Shown piece after piece: positions 24,369-32,925 of a stretch of DNA of 64,000 nt. This DNA is from AC-49 sp963817035 (GTDB lineage Bacteria > Actinomycetota > Thermoleophilia > Solirubrobacterales > Solirubrobacteraceae). The stretch covers positions 496,001-560,000 of the forward strand of contig CAWFMM010000003.1 in the NCBI GenBank assembly GCA_963817035.1, given 5' to 3'. The stretch's first letter is position 1; the number at the start of each line of letters is the position of its first letter. The position numbers and the translations under genes are program-made. The notes beneath the pieces are model-generated. The model worked only from the letters and a program-made list of their open reading frames with translations, did no database searches and had not been told where the DNA came from.

Positions 24369-25832
24369 ATGGCCCTCGCCGCTCGTCTCGTCCTGTTCGC
24401 CGTCTTCGCCTTCGCGGGCGTCGCCAAGCTGCTCGACCGCGAGGGCTCGCGGGAGGCGGCGCGGGGCTTCGGTGTCCCCGAGCGTCTGGCCGGGTTCGTC
24501 GGCGTCGCGCTTCCGGTCGCCGAGCTGACCGCCGCCGGGCTGCTGCTCTTCCCCGCGACCGCGCAGGCCGGGGCGATCCTTGCGCTGGCGCTGCTCGCGA
24601 CGTTCGTCGTCGCGATCTCGGTGGCGATGGCCCGCGGCGAGGCCCCGGACTGTCACTGCTTCGGCGCCCTGCACTCCGAGCCCGCGGGCGCCAAGACCCT
24701 GATCCGCAACGTGATCCTCGCCGCGGTCGCCGTCGTCCCGATCGTCGATGGGCCGGGCGCGAGCGCGTGGGGTTGGATCGGCGACCTCGACACGACGCAG
24801 ACGTGGCTGCTCGTCGCGGTCGCCGTCCTCGTTGCCGTGCTCATCGCCCAGGGTGCGTTCATGTTCGCGCTGCTCAAGCAGAACGGTCGCGTCCTGCGGC
24901 GCATCGACGCGCTCGAGGCCGGTGGTGCACAGAGCGCCGGCGTGGCGCCCGCGTGGGACAGCGCCGGGTACGGCCCGGCGGTCGGCGAGCTCACGCCGAC
25001 GTTCGATCTCCCGGGGCTCGATGGCGTTCCGGTCACGCTCGAGCAGCTGCGGGCGCCCGGTCGTCCCGTCCTGCTGCTGTTCACCGATCCGGACTGCGGC
25101 CCGTGCGGCGAGCTGATGCCCGAGGTCGGGCGCTGGCAGCGCGAGTACCACGACGAGATGACGATCGCGCTGGTCTCGCGCGGGACGACCGAGGCCAACC
25201 GCGACAAGACGGTCGAGCACGGCATCGCGCGCGTCCTGCTGCAGACCGACCGCGAGGTCTCGGAGCTGCTCAACTGCCCGGCCACCCCGACCGCGCTGGC
25301 GATCGGCGCGGACGGCCGCGTCATCCTGCCCGCCGCTCCCGGCGGCCCGGCGATCGAGGCGCTCGTCGCCGCGCTGGTCGGTCGCCCGTCACCCGCCCCG
25401 GCGCTCAACGTCGTCCCGCCGGCGCCCGCCCCGCCGCCCGCGCTCGCCATCGGCTCCCCCGCTCCGGCGCTGTCGCTGACCGACCTCGACGGCGAACCGA
25501 TCGACCTCACCGACCCGCGCTCCGGCGGTCGCCTGCTCGTGTTCTGGAACCCGTCGTGCGGCTTCTGCGCGCAGATGCTCGACGACCTGCGCGTGTGGGA
25601 GGCCGCCGCCCACCGCGACGGCCCCGAGATGATCCTCGTCTCGACCGGCTCGGAGGAAGAGAACCGGGCGATGGGCCTGCGCGCGCGCATCGCTCTGAAC
25701 CCCGGCTTCACCGTCGGCGCGGCGTTCGGCGCGAGCGGGACGCCGTCGGCGATCCTGCTCGACGACCGCGGCCATGTGGCCGGTCCGCTGGGCGTCGGCG
25801 CCCCTGAGGTCCTCGCCCTCGCCGGGGCCTAG
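24369..25832 (+). CDS. MauE-type membrane protein fused to two redoxin domains
   Basis: The product has 487 residues. Residues 1-165 form a MauE/DoxX-like four-helix membrane domain with DCHCFG (C95/C97), a motif linked to disulfide exchange. Two TlpA/AhpC-like redoxin domains follow: one around 205-338 with CGPC (C243/C246) and one around 355-487 with CGFC (C397/C400). They are joined by a Pro/Ala linker (340-360). It is probably a membrane redox relay feeding extracytoplasmic disulfide reduction or thiol-peroxide removal; the exact substrate is not known. The start immediately follows the previous TAG. Confidence 0.8.
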   Translation: MALAARLVLFAVFAFAGVAKLLDREGSREAARGFGVPERLAGFVGVALPVAELTAAGLLLFPATAQAGAILALALLATFVVAISVAMARGEAPDCHCFGALHSEPAGAKTLIRNVILAAVAVVPIVDGPGASAWGWIGDLDTTQTWLLVAVAVLVAVLIAQGAFMFALLKQNGRVLRRIDALEAGGAQSAGVAPAWDSAGYGPAVGELTPTFDLPGLDGVPVTLEQLRAPGRPVLLLFTDPDCGPCGELMPEVGRWQREYHDEMTIALVSRGTTEANRDKTVEHGIARVLLQTDREVSELLNCPATPTALAIGADGRVILPAAPGGPAIEALVAALVGRPSPAPALNVVPPAPAPPPALAIGSPAPALSLTDLDGEPIDLTDPRSGGRLLVFWNPSCGFCAQMLDDLRVWEAAAHRDGPEMILVSTGSEEENRAMGLRARIALNPGFTVGAAFGASGTPSAILLDDRGHVAGPLGVGAPEVLALAGA

Positions 25833-25842
25833 GACCTTTTTT
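25807..25842 (+). terminator. Rho-independent terminator overlapping the MauE-fusion stop
   Basis: AGGTCC (25807-25812) pairs with GGACCT (25832-25837), with an inner GCCC/GGGC pairing, followed by a run of six T (25837-25842). It overlaps the last codons and stop of the upstream gene, and separates it from the 2-oxoglutarate dehydrogenase gene. Confidence 0.75.
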
Positions 25843-25902
25843 CATACGACACGCGATGACGCGGCTCGCTGTCGGGCATCCGCGCGCTAGTGTTCGTACG
25901 GC

Positions 25903-28900
25903 ATGGCAGTGAACACAACGATTGAGGTCACGATGCCCAAGATGGGCGAATCGGTGACCGAGGGCACCATCCTCGAGTGGCGCAAGCAGGAAGGCGACAC
26001 GATCGAAGCGGACGAGATCCTCGTCGAGATCTCGACCGACAAGGTCGACGCCGAAGTCCCTTCGCCCGCGGGTGGCACGATCCTCAAGCTCCACAGCGCC
26101 GTCGGCGACACCGTCTCGGTCGGCCAGGTGCTGGCTGAGATCGCTCCGAGCAACGGCTCGGCGCCCGCCGCACTGGACACGGAGCCCGAGCCTCAGCAGT
26201 CCACCGGTGAGATCGTCGACATCGTCACGCCGGCCGGCGGCGAGTCGGTCACCGAGGGCACGATCCTCGAATGGGCCGTGAAGGTCGGTGACGTCGTGGC
26301 CGACGGCGACACCGTCGTCGAGATCTCGACCGACAAGGTCGATATGGAGCTTCCCGCGCCGGGCCCGGGAACGATCACCGAGATCCTCGTCGCCGAGGGC
26401 GAGACGGTCACCGTCGGGCAGGTCATCGCGCGCATGCAGAGCGGCCCCGCTCAGCCCGGCGGACCCGCAGCGTCCGCACCCGCCGCCTCCAATGGCTCGC
26501 CGGCGACCGAAACCTCGAGCAACGGCGGCTCCGCGACCGCGATCCCCGACGGCACCCGCGTCTCCCCCGTCGCCGCCCGCGCAGCGGCCGCCGAGGGCGT
26601 CGACCTCCAGGGCGTCAGCGGCTCCGGACCCGGCGGGCGGATCGTCAAGGCCGACGTGCTCGCCGTCGCCGAGAACGGCGCCACCGCAGCCTCAGCCGCC
26701 GCCAGCTCCACCGTCATCAAGGGCAGCGCCGCGATGCTCGCGCGCTACATGGACGAGAGCCGCGCCATCCCGACCGCGACCTCATTCCGGACGCTCACCG
26801 TAACGACGATGGACGCTCGGCGCCGCGAGCTCAAGCAGCACGGCGAGAAGGCTTCGTTCACCCACCTGATCGCCTACGCGATCGCGCTCGCGGTACAGAA
26901 CGACATGCCGGTCATGGCCCACCACTTCGACGAGGTCGACGGCAAGCCACACCGCGTTGACGACGCCGCCGTCAACCTGGGCATCGCGGTCGACGTCGAG
27001 AAGAAGGACGGCAGCCGCACGCTGATGGTCCCGGTCATCCGCGACGCCGGGCGGATGGACTTCACCGCGTTCCGTGCCGCGTTCGACGCGCTGATCACCA
27101 AGGCGCGCGAGAACACGTTGACCGTCGACGACCTCGTCGGCGGCAACATCTCGCTGACCAACCCGGGCGGCATCGGCACCGTGGCCAGCGTGCCGCGCCT
27201 GATGGTCGGCCAGGGCACGATCGTCGCGACCGGCTCAATCGCGTACCCGGTCGGCCTCGGCAGCGTCGGCGCGGTGATCGGCGCCGACAAGGTCATGACG
27301 ATGACCTCGACCTACGACCACCGGATCATCCAGGGCGCCGAGTCGGGCCGCTTCCTGCAGACGATCGAGGCCTACCTCCAGGGCGAGAACGGCTTCTACG
27401 AGTCGATCTTCGACTCGCTCGGCGTCGCGATCGGCCCGCTGCCCGCGCCGCCGGCCCCCGCTGCGGCCGCCGCCGTCGCCCGCGACGCCACGCCCGCCGC
27501 CGGTGGCGCCCCGAGCGAAGACCTGCTCCAGGCCGTTCAGGCCGCGACGTCGCTGCTCAAGGCCCACCGCACCCACGGCCACCTCGCGGCCAAGCTCGAT
27601 CCGCTCGGCTCCAACCCCGAGTCCGACCCGGCGCTCGAGCCCGAGCCGCTCGGCCTGACGCCGGAGCTGATGGCCCAGATCCCGGCCAAGATCCTGCGCA
27701 TGTACGTGCCCGGCGCGACGCTCGCCGACGCGCTTCCCCATCTGCACGAGACCTACTGCGGCACGATCGCCTACGAGGTCGAGCACATCGGCAGCCACCG
27801 CCAGCGTCTGTGGCTGCGCGAGAACATCGAGTCGGGAACGTTCCGCAAGTCGCTGACGACCGACGAGCAGCGCGCGCTGCTCAAGCGGCTGATCGAGGTC
27901 GACGCCTTCGAGCGCTTCATGCACAAGGCCTACCTCGGCCAGAAGCAGTTCTCGGTCGAGGGCCTCGACATGACCGTGCCGATGCTCGACGAGCTGATCC
28001 AGCTCTCCGCCGCGCACGGCGCGCGCGAGGTCGTCGTCGGGATGGCCCACCGCGGCCGGCTCAGCGTGCTCGCCCACAACCTCGGGCGCCCCTACGAGAC
28101 GATCTTCGCCGAGTTCGAAGGGGCCTCGACGCTCGAGGCGGTCACGACGATTCCGCAGGGCGGCACCGGCGACGTCAAGTACCACCACGGCGCCCAGGGC
28201 TCCTACCAGCTGCCCAACGGCGAGTCGATCCTCGTCAACCTCGAGTCCAACCCGTCGCACCTCGAGTTCGTGCACCCGGTCGTCGTCGGCGCCACGCGCG
28301 CGGCGCAGACCACGCGCCACGGGCCGCACGCCCATCGCGACAACGCGTCGGCGGTGCCGCTCGTCCTGCACGGCGACGCGGCGTTCCCCGGCCAGGGCGT
28401 CGTGGCCGAGACGCTGAACATGCAGGCGCTGGACGGCTACAACGTCGGCGGCACGGTCCACCTGATCCAGAACAACCAGATCGGCTTCACGACCGATGCG
28501 GAGGATGCCCGGTCGACCCGGTGGGCCTCGGACCTCGCCAAGGGCTACGACGTCCCGATCATCCACGTCAACGCCGACGACGTCGCCGCGTGCATCACCG
28601 CGGTGCGGCTCGCGTTCGCGTTCCGCCAGGAGTTCGGCCACGACGTTGTCATCGACCTGATCGGGTACCGGCGCTTTGGCCACAACGAGGCCGACGAGCC
28701 CGCGTACACGCAGCCCGAGATGTACGCCAAGATCAAGACCAAGAAGCGCGTGAGCGAGCTGTTCGCGACACAGCTGGTCGAGCAGGGCGTGATCACCAAG
28801 GCCGAGGTCGACGCGCAGAGCCAGGAGATCTGGGACGAACTGTCGCGCCTGCTCGCCGAGCTCAAGGCGGCGATCAAGAAGGCCGACGAGAGCGGCGACC

Positions 28901-30159
28901 ACGACCAGACGACCGGCGAGTACACGCTCGACCGCTCGCCGTCGCCCGAGGTCAAGACGGCCGTCGACTCCGAGCGCCTGCTCGGCCTCAACGAAGAGCT
29001 GCTCAGCACGCCCGAGGGCTTCACCGTCCATCCCAAGCTCGTGACCCAGCTCGAGCGCCGCCGCAACGCGGTCGGCCCCGACGGCGGGATCGACTGGGCC
29101 CAGGCCGAGTCGCTGGCCTTCGCGTCGCTGCTGACCGAGGGGATCCCGATCCGCCTGACCGGCCAGGACGCCGAGCGCGGCACGTTCTCCCAGCGCCACC
29201 TGGTCTTCCACGACGCCAAGACCGGCCAGACCGTCTCGCCGATCCAGAACCTGCCCGGTGCGCTGGCGCCGTTCGAGCTGCACAACTCGCCGCTCAGCGA
29301 GAACTCGTGCCTGGGCTTCGAGTACGGCTACTCGCAGGAGGCGCCGGAGACGCTGGTGCTGTGGGAGGCCCAGTTCGGCGACTTCGGCAACTCGGCCCAG
29401 GTCATCATCGACCAGTTCATCATGAGCGGCCTGGCCAAGTGGGGCCAGACGTCACGGCTGACGCTGCTGCTCCCCCACGGCTACGAGGGGTCCGGTCCCG
29501 AACATTCGAGCGCGCGGTTGGAGCGCTTCCTGATGCTGACCGCCGAGGGCAACATCCGTGTCGCGAACCTGACGACGCCGGCCCAGTACTTCCACCTGCT
29601 GCGCCGCCAGGCGCGGATCGCCAAGCAACGCCCGCTCGTCGTCATGACGCCAAAGTCGCTGCTGCGCCTGCCGCAGGCGACCAACCGCATCGAACACCTC
29701 GCGGAGACCCAGTTCTACCCCGTACTCGGCGAGCCGCGGGTGCCGATCGAGAAGGTCACGCGCCTGATCCTGTGCACCGGCAAGATCTACTACGACCTCG
29801 TCGGCCACCCCGACCGTCAGGGCAACGAGGGCGTCGCCGTCGGTCGAGTCGAGCTGCTGTACCCGTTCCCCGAGGCCCAGGTCTTGGAGCTCGTCGAGTG
29901 CTACCCGAACCTCCAGGAGGTCGTCTGGGTCCAGGAGGAGCCGCGCAACATGGGCGCCCGCGCGCACATGTCCCCGCGGCTCATGCAGATCCTCCCCGAG
30001 CACCTCGCCTACGGCTACATCGGCCGCCCCGAGCGCGCCTCACCGGGCGAGGGCTACCCGGCCGCTCACGTCGCCGAGCAGAACCGCATCGTCCACACCG
30101 CGCTCGACCTCTCGGTCCCGGTCTCGCTGTACCCCAAGAAGACGCCCGGCGAGCGGTAG
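25903..30159 (+). CDS. kgd: 2-oxoglutarate dehydrogenase, double lipoyl-E2-E1 fusion
   Basis: The product has 1418 residues. There are two N-terminal lipoyl domains with attachment lysines in ISTDKVDAEV (K47) and ISTDKVDMEL (K145), separated by short linkers. A peripheral-subunit-binding domain (VSPVAARAAAAEGVDLQGVS, about 218-253) follows, then an E2 succinyltransferase core (about 270-510, catalytic His in YDHRIIQGAESG), and the full E1 TPP enzyme to the end (VVGMAHRGRLSVLAHNLG, the GDAAFPGQGVVAETL motif and HNEADEPAYTQPEMY). Actinobacterial Kgd/OdhA have E2-E1 fusions that lack lipoyl and binding domains and borrow a lipoyl domain in trans; this one carries its own. It is part of the TCA cycle alongside KorAB. 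Confidence 0.93.
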   Translation: MAVNTTIEVTMPKMGESVTEGTILEWRKQEGDTIEADEILVEISTDKVDAEVPSPAGGTILKLHSAVGDTVSVGQVLAEIAPSNGSAPAALDTEPEPQQSTGEIVDIVTPAGGESVTEGTILEWAVKVGDVVADGDTVVEISTDKVDMELPAPGPGTITEILVAEGETVTVGQVIARMQSGPAQPGGPAASAPAASNGSPATETSSNGGSATAIPDGTRVSPVAARAAAAEGVDLQGVSGSGPGGRIVKADVLAVAENGATAASAAASSTVIKGSAAMLARYMDESRAIPTATSFRTLTVTTMDARRRELKQHGEKASFTHLIAYAIALAVQNDMPVMAHHFDEVDGKPHRVDDAAVNLGIAVDVEKKDGSRTLMVPVIRDAGRMDFTAFRAAFDALITKARENTLTVDDLVGGNISLTNPGGIGTVASVPRLMVGQGTIVATGSIAYPVGLGSVGAVIGADKVMTMTSTYDHRIIQGAESGRFLQTIEAYLQGENGFYESIFDSLGVAIGPLPAPPAPAAAAAVARDATPAAGGAPSEDLLQAVQAATSLLKAHRTHGHLAAKLDPLGSNPESDPALEPEPLGLTPELMAQIPAKILRMYVPGATLADALPHLHETYCGTIAYEVEHIGSHRQRLWLRENIESGTFRKSLTTDEQRALLKRLIEVDAFERFMHKAYLGQKQFSVEGLDMTVPMLDELIQLSAAHGAREVVVGMAHRGRLSVLAHNLGRPYETIFAEFEGASTLEAVTTIPQGGTGDVKYHHGAQGSYQLPNGESILVNLESNPSHLEFVHPVVVGATRAAQTTRHGPHAHRDNASAVPLVLHGDAAFPGQGVVAETLNMQALDGYNVGGTVHLIQNNQIGFTTDAEDARSTRWASDLAKGYDVPIIHVNADDVAACITAVRLAFAFRQEFGHDVVIDLIGYRRFGHNEADEPAYTQPEMYAKIKTKKRVSELFATQLVEQGVITKAEVDAQSQEIWDELSRLLAELKAAIKKADESGDHDQTTGEYTLDRSPSPEVKTAVDSERLLGLNEELLSTPEGFTVHPKLVTQLERRRNAVGPDGGIDWAQAESLAFASLLTEGIPIRLTGQDAERGTFSQRHLVFHDAKTGQTVSPIQNLPGALAPFELHNSPLSENSCLGFEYGYSQEAPETLVLWEAQFGDFGNSAQVIIDQFIMSGLAKWGQTSRLTLLLPHGYEGSGPEHSSARLERFLMLTAEGNIRVANLTTPAQYFHLLRRQARIAKQRPLVVMTPKSLLRLPQATNRIEHLAETQFYPVLGEPRVPIEKVTRLILCTGKIYYDLVGHPDRQGNEGVAVGRVELLYPFPEAQVLELVECYPNLQEVVWVQEEPRNMGARAHMSPRLMQILPEHLAYGYIGRPERASPGEGYPAAHVAEQNRIVHTALDLSVPVSLYPKKTPGER

Positions 30160-30187
30160 CGCGCGTAGACTCGCGGCCATCGCCGAG

Positions 30188-32170
30188 GTGATCGCCGAAC
30201 CCCGCGAGGACAGCGCCCCGAACGTCAAGCTGGTGTTTGCCGGCCTGATGCTGGTGATGTTGCTGGCGGCGCTCGATCAGACGATCGTCGCGACCGCGCT
30301 GCCGACGATCGTCGGCGATCTCGGCGGCCTGAACCATCTGTCGTGGGTCGTGACCGCGTACCTGCTCGCGCAGACCGTGGTGACGCCGCTCTACGGCAAG
30401 CTCGGCGACCTCTACGGGCGCAAGATCGTCCTCCAGGTCGCGCTCGTGATCTTCCTCGTCGGCTCGGCGCTGTGCGGGCTCAGCCAGTCGCTGCCCGAGC
30501 TGATCGCGTTCCGGGCGCTTCAGGGCATGGGTGGCGGCGGTCTGATGGTCTGCGCCCAGGCGTCGATCGGCGATGTCGTGTCGGCCCGCGATCGCGGGCG
30601 TTATCAAGGGCTGTTCGGCGCGGTGTTCGGGCTGGCCAGCGTCGTCGGGCCGCTGCTCGGCGGCTTCCTGACCACGCACGCGTCTTGGCGCTGGATCTTC
30701 TACATCAACCTGCCGCTCGGCATCCTCGCGTTCGGCGTCCTGGCCGTGACGCTGCCGTCGCCCAAGGAGCGCGTCAAGGCGGTCATCGACTACCTCGGCG
30801 TCATGCTGCTCGGCGGCGGGCTGACATCGATCGTGCTCTTGACGACGCTCGGCCAGAGCCACGGCTGGGGCTCTGCGCTGATCGTCGGCCTCGGCGTGGC
30901 AGCGGTCGTGCTGCTGGCCGCGTTCGTGTGGGCCGAGCGCCGCGCGGAGGAACCGGTGCTGCCGATGCATCTGTTCTCCAACAGCGTCTTCGTGGTGACG
31001 AGCGTCGTGGGCCTGATCATCGGCTTCGCGATGTTCGGGTCGATCACCTACCTGCCGCTGTTCCTGCAGGTCGTCAACGGGGCGAGCCCGACAGGGTCAG
31101 GGCTGCAGCTGCTCCCGCTGATGCTCGGGCTGCTGGTCACCTCGATCGGGTCGGGGCAGATCGTCAGCCGCACCGGCCGTTACAAAGCGTTCCCGATCCT
31201 CGGGACGGCGGTGATGGTCGTCGGCCTGTACCTGCTGTCGCTGATGGACTCGGGGACGACGACGCTCCAGGCCTCGTCGTACATGTTCGTCCTCGGGCTC
31301 GGGCTCGGGCTCGTCATGCAGATCCTCGTCGTCGCGGTGCAGAACTCGGTCGACTACTCCGACCTCGGCGTCGCCACGTCCGGCGCGACGCTGTTTCGCT
31401 CCATCGGCGGCTCGATCGGGACGGCGCTCCTCGGAGCGGTGTTCGCGACCCAGCTGGCGACAAACCTCTCAGCCGCGTTCAGCGCGCTCGGCGGCGGGCA
31501 CGTGCCCGGCGCGCTGACGGGCGGCGGGGTCAATCCGGCGGTGATCAACCAACTCCCCGGGTCCGTGCACACGACCTACGTCCACGCGTTCACCGACTCG
31601 CTGAACACGGTCTTCCTTGTCGCGGCGGGGATCGGGCTCGTCGCGTTCGCCGCGAGTTGGTTCATCGCCGAGCTACCGCTGCGCGAGACGGTGACGACAA
31701 CCGGGATCGGCGAGAGCTTCGCGATCCCGAAGGGCGATCGCTCGCTCGACGAGATCGCCCGCGCATTGAGCGTGCTGATGAGTCGCGATGCGAAGCGGGA
31801 GATCATCCAGCGCATCGCCGCCCACGCCGGCGTCGACCTGTCCCCTGCGCAGGTCTGGATGCTCGCGCGCATCAATGAGGATCCACAGGCGAACCCGACG
31901 GCGCTCGCCCGCCGCGCCGACCTCGCCGCGCACATCTTCGAGGACGCGACCGAGGAGCTCGAGCGCCGCGGGCTGGTCGAGGCCGGCGACGATGGGACTC
32001 GTGTGCTGACGCCCGCCGGAACCGCGACGTTCGACCGCCTCGTGGCCGCGCGCCGCGAGCGACTCGCCGAGCATCTGGCGGGCTGGGCACCGGAACAGCA
32101 CGCCGATCTCGCGGCGCTGCTCAATGGGCTGGCGCGGGAGGCCGAGGTGCCGGTGGCGGCGACGGCCTGA
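30188..32170 (+). CDS. DHA2-type MFS drug exporter fused to a MarR-like domain
   Basis: The product has 660 residues from GTG 30188. Residues 1-510 are a 14-helix EmrB/QacA-type H+ antiporter with motif LAALDQTIVATALPTIVGDL (motif D1), GKLGDLYGRK (motif A) and GPLLGGFL (motif C). Residues 520-660 form a soluble winged-helix domain with MarR-like features (LSPAQVWMLARINED, PTALARRADL, RRGLVEAGDDGTRVLTPAG). MarR proteins normally repress such exporters in trans. Here the sensor-like domain is attached to the transporter tail, which is unusual. Confidence 0.85.
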   Translation: MIAEPREDSAPNVKLVFAGLMLVMLLAALDQTIVATALPTIVGDLGGLNHLSWVVTAYLLAQTVVTPLYGKLGDLYGRKIVLQVALVIFLVGSALCGLSQSLPELIAFRALQGMGGGGLMVCAQASIGDVVSARDRGRYQGLFGAVFGLASVVGPLLGGFLTTHASWRWIFYINLPLGILAFGVLAVTLPSPKERVKAVIDYLGVMLLGGGLTSIVLLTTLGQSHGWGSALIVGLGVAAVVLLAAFVWAERRAEEPVLPMHLFSNSVFVVTSVVGLIIGFAMFGSITYLPLFLQVVNGASPTGSGLQLLPLMLGLLVTSIGSGQIVSRTGRYKAFPILGTAVMVVGLYLLSLMDSGTTTLQASSYMFVLGLGLGLVMQILVVAVQNSVDYSDLGVATSGATLFRSIGGSIGTALLGAVFATQLATNLSAAFSALGGGHVPGALTGGGVNPAVINQLPGSVHTTYVHAFTDSLNTVFLVAAGIGLVAFAASWFIAELPLRETVTTTGIGESFAIPKGDRSLDEIARALSVLMSRDAKREIIQRIAAHAGVDLSPAQVWMLARINEDPQANPTALARRADLAAHIFEDATEELERRGLVEAGDDGTRVLTPAGTATFDRLVAARRERLAEHLAGWAPEQHADLAALLNGLAREAEVPVAATA

Positions 32171-32216
32171 GGCGCGGGTTCCCGTACTCGGAACTATTCC
32201 GAGTACGGACCGCGCC
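32171..32216. terminator. Bidirectional terminator between the MFS gene and yjbQ
   Basis: CCGTACTCGG (32182-32191) and CCGAGTACGG (32199-32208) form a perfect 10-bp stem with a 7-base loop. The outer GGCGCGG and CCGCGCC arms (32171-32177 and 32210-32216) extend it. It lies exactly between two convergent stops. Confidence 0.8.
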
Positions 32217-32639
32217 CTAGCCATCCCCCTGAATCGTCGCCACCAGCGACCGCGCGCCCCCGTGGTCGCGGTGCTCGCATAGATATATGCCCTGCCACGT
32301 GCCGAGCATCAGCCGGCCTCCGTTGATCGGCAGGGTCAATGACGGACCGAGGAGCGAGGCCTTGATGTGGGCCGGCATGTCGTCGGGGCCCTCGAGCGTG
32401 TGGGTCCAGCCTTCGTACCCCTCGGGCACCGCATCGCCGAACCACGTCTCGAAGTCGCGCCGCACGTCGGGCGACGCGTTCTCGTTCAGCGTCAGCGACG
32501 CCGACGTATGGCGGATCAGCAGGTGCAGGAGTCCGACGCGGACGTCGCGCAGCTCGGGCAGCTCGTCGAGCACCTCGCGCGTGACGAGGTGAAAGCCGCG
32601 CTCGCGGGGCCGGAGGACGATCTCACGCTGGGTCCACAT
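32217..32639 (-). CDS. YjbQ family protein (UPF0047)
   Basis: The product has 140 residues, the family size. The signature HTSASLTLNENASPDV and the His-rich end GTWQGIYLCEHRDHG are clear. Some members have weak thiamine-phosphate synthase activity; the in vivo role is unsettled. The ATL gene ends 16 bases inside this gene's 5' end, so the two are co-transcribed. Confidence 0.9.
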   Translation of the reverse strand: MWTQREIVLRPRERGFHLVTREVLDELPELRDVRVGLLHLLIRHTSASLTLNENASPDVRRDFETWFGDAVPEGYEGWTHTLEGPDDMPAHIKASLLGPSLTLPINGGRLMLGTWQGIYLCEHRDHGGARSLVATIQGDG

Positions 32640-32925
32640 CCTCGGGCAGCCTAGCCTCGCGCATCACCACGCGACCGCGACGAAGCGGGACGCCCTCCTC
32701 GCGCAGATGCGCCGCCTGGCGCGCCCCCTTGGCCAGCGAGCCGTCGGCGCGCACGACGCGCCACCACGGCACGTCGGGGTCGTCGCTGTCGAACAGCACG
32801 CTGCCGGCGAATCGCGGCGCGCCCGGCGACACGTCGCCGTAGGTGCGAACGAAGCCCTCGGGAATCGCCCGGACCCGCGCGAGGACCGCGTCGCGGCGGG
32901 ACCCCGAGCTCAGCGGCCCTTCCAC
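32623..32925 (-). CDS. Alkyltransferase-like protein (ATL, Trp in place of the active Cys)
   Basis: The product has 100 residues. It is the DNA-binding fold of O6-methylguanine methyltransferases: a helix-turn-helix start (DAVLARVRAIPEGFVRTYGDVS) and the active-site loop VPWWRVVRADGSL. The normal PCHRV is replaced by PWWRV, so it cannot accept an alkyl group. ATL proteins instead bind O6-alkylguanine lesions and direct nucleotide-excision repair. GTG 32925 is preferred; the open frame extends to 33036 within the enoyl-CoA hydratase gene but that portion is not homologous. It overlaps that gene's end by 16 bases. Confidence 0.85.
   Translation of the reverse strand: MEGPLSSGSRRDAVLARVRAIPEGFVRTYGDVSPGAPRFAGSVLFDSDDPDVPWWRVVRADGSLAKGARQAAHLREEGVPLRRGRVVMREARLPEDVDPA

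Noticed and set aside
27235..29283. Long minus-strand frame opposite the 2-oxoglutarate dehydrogenase
   Set aside because: It is the complementary-frame shadow of a well-recognised E1 enzyme, with no start site or motif of its own.
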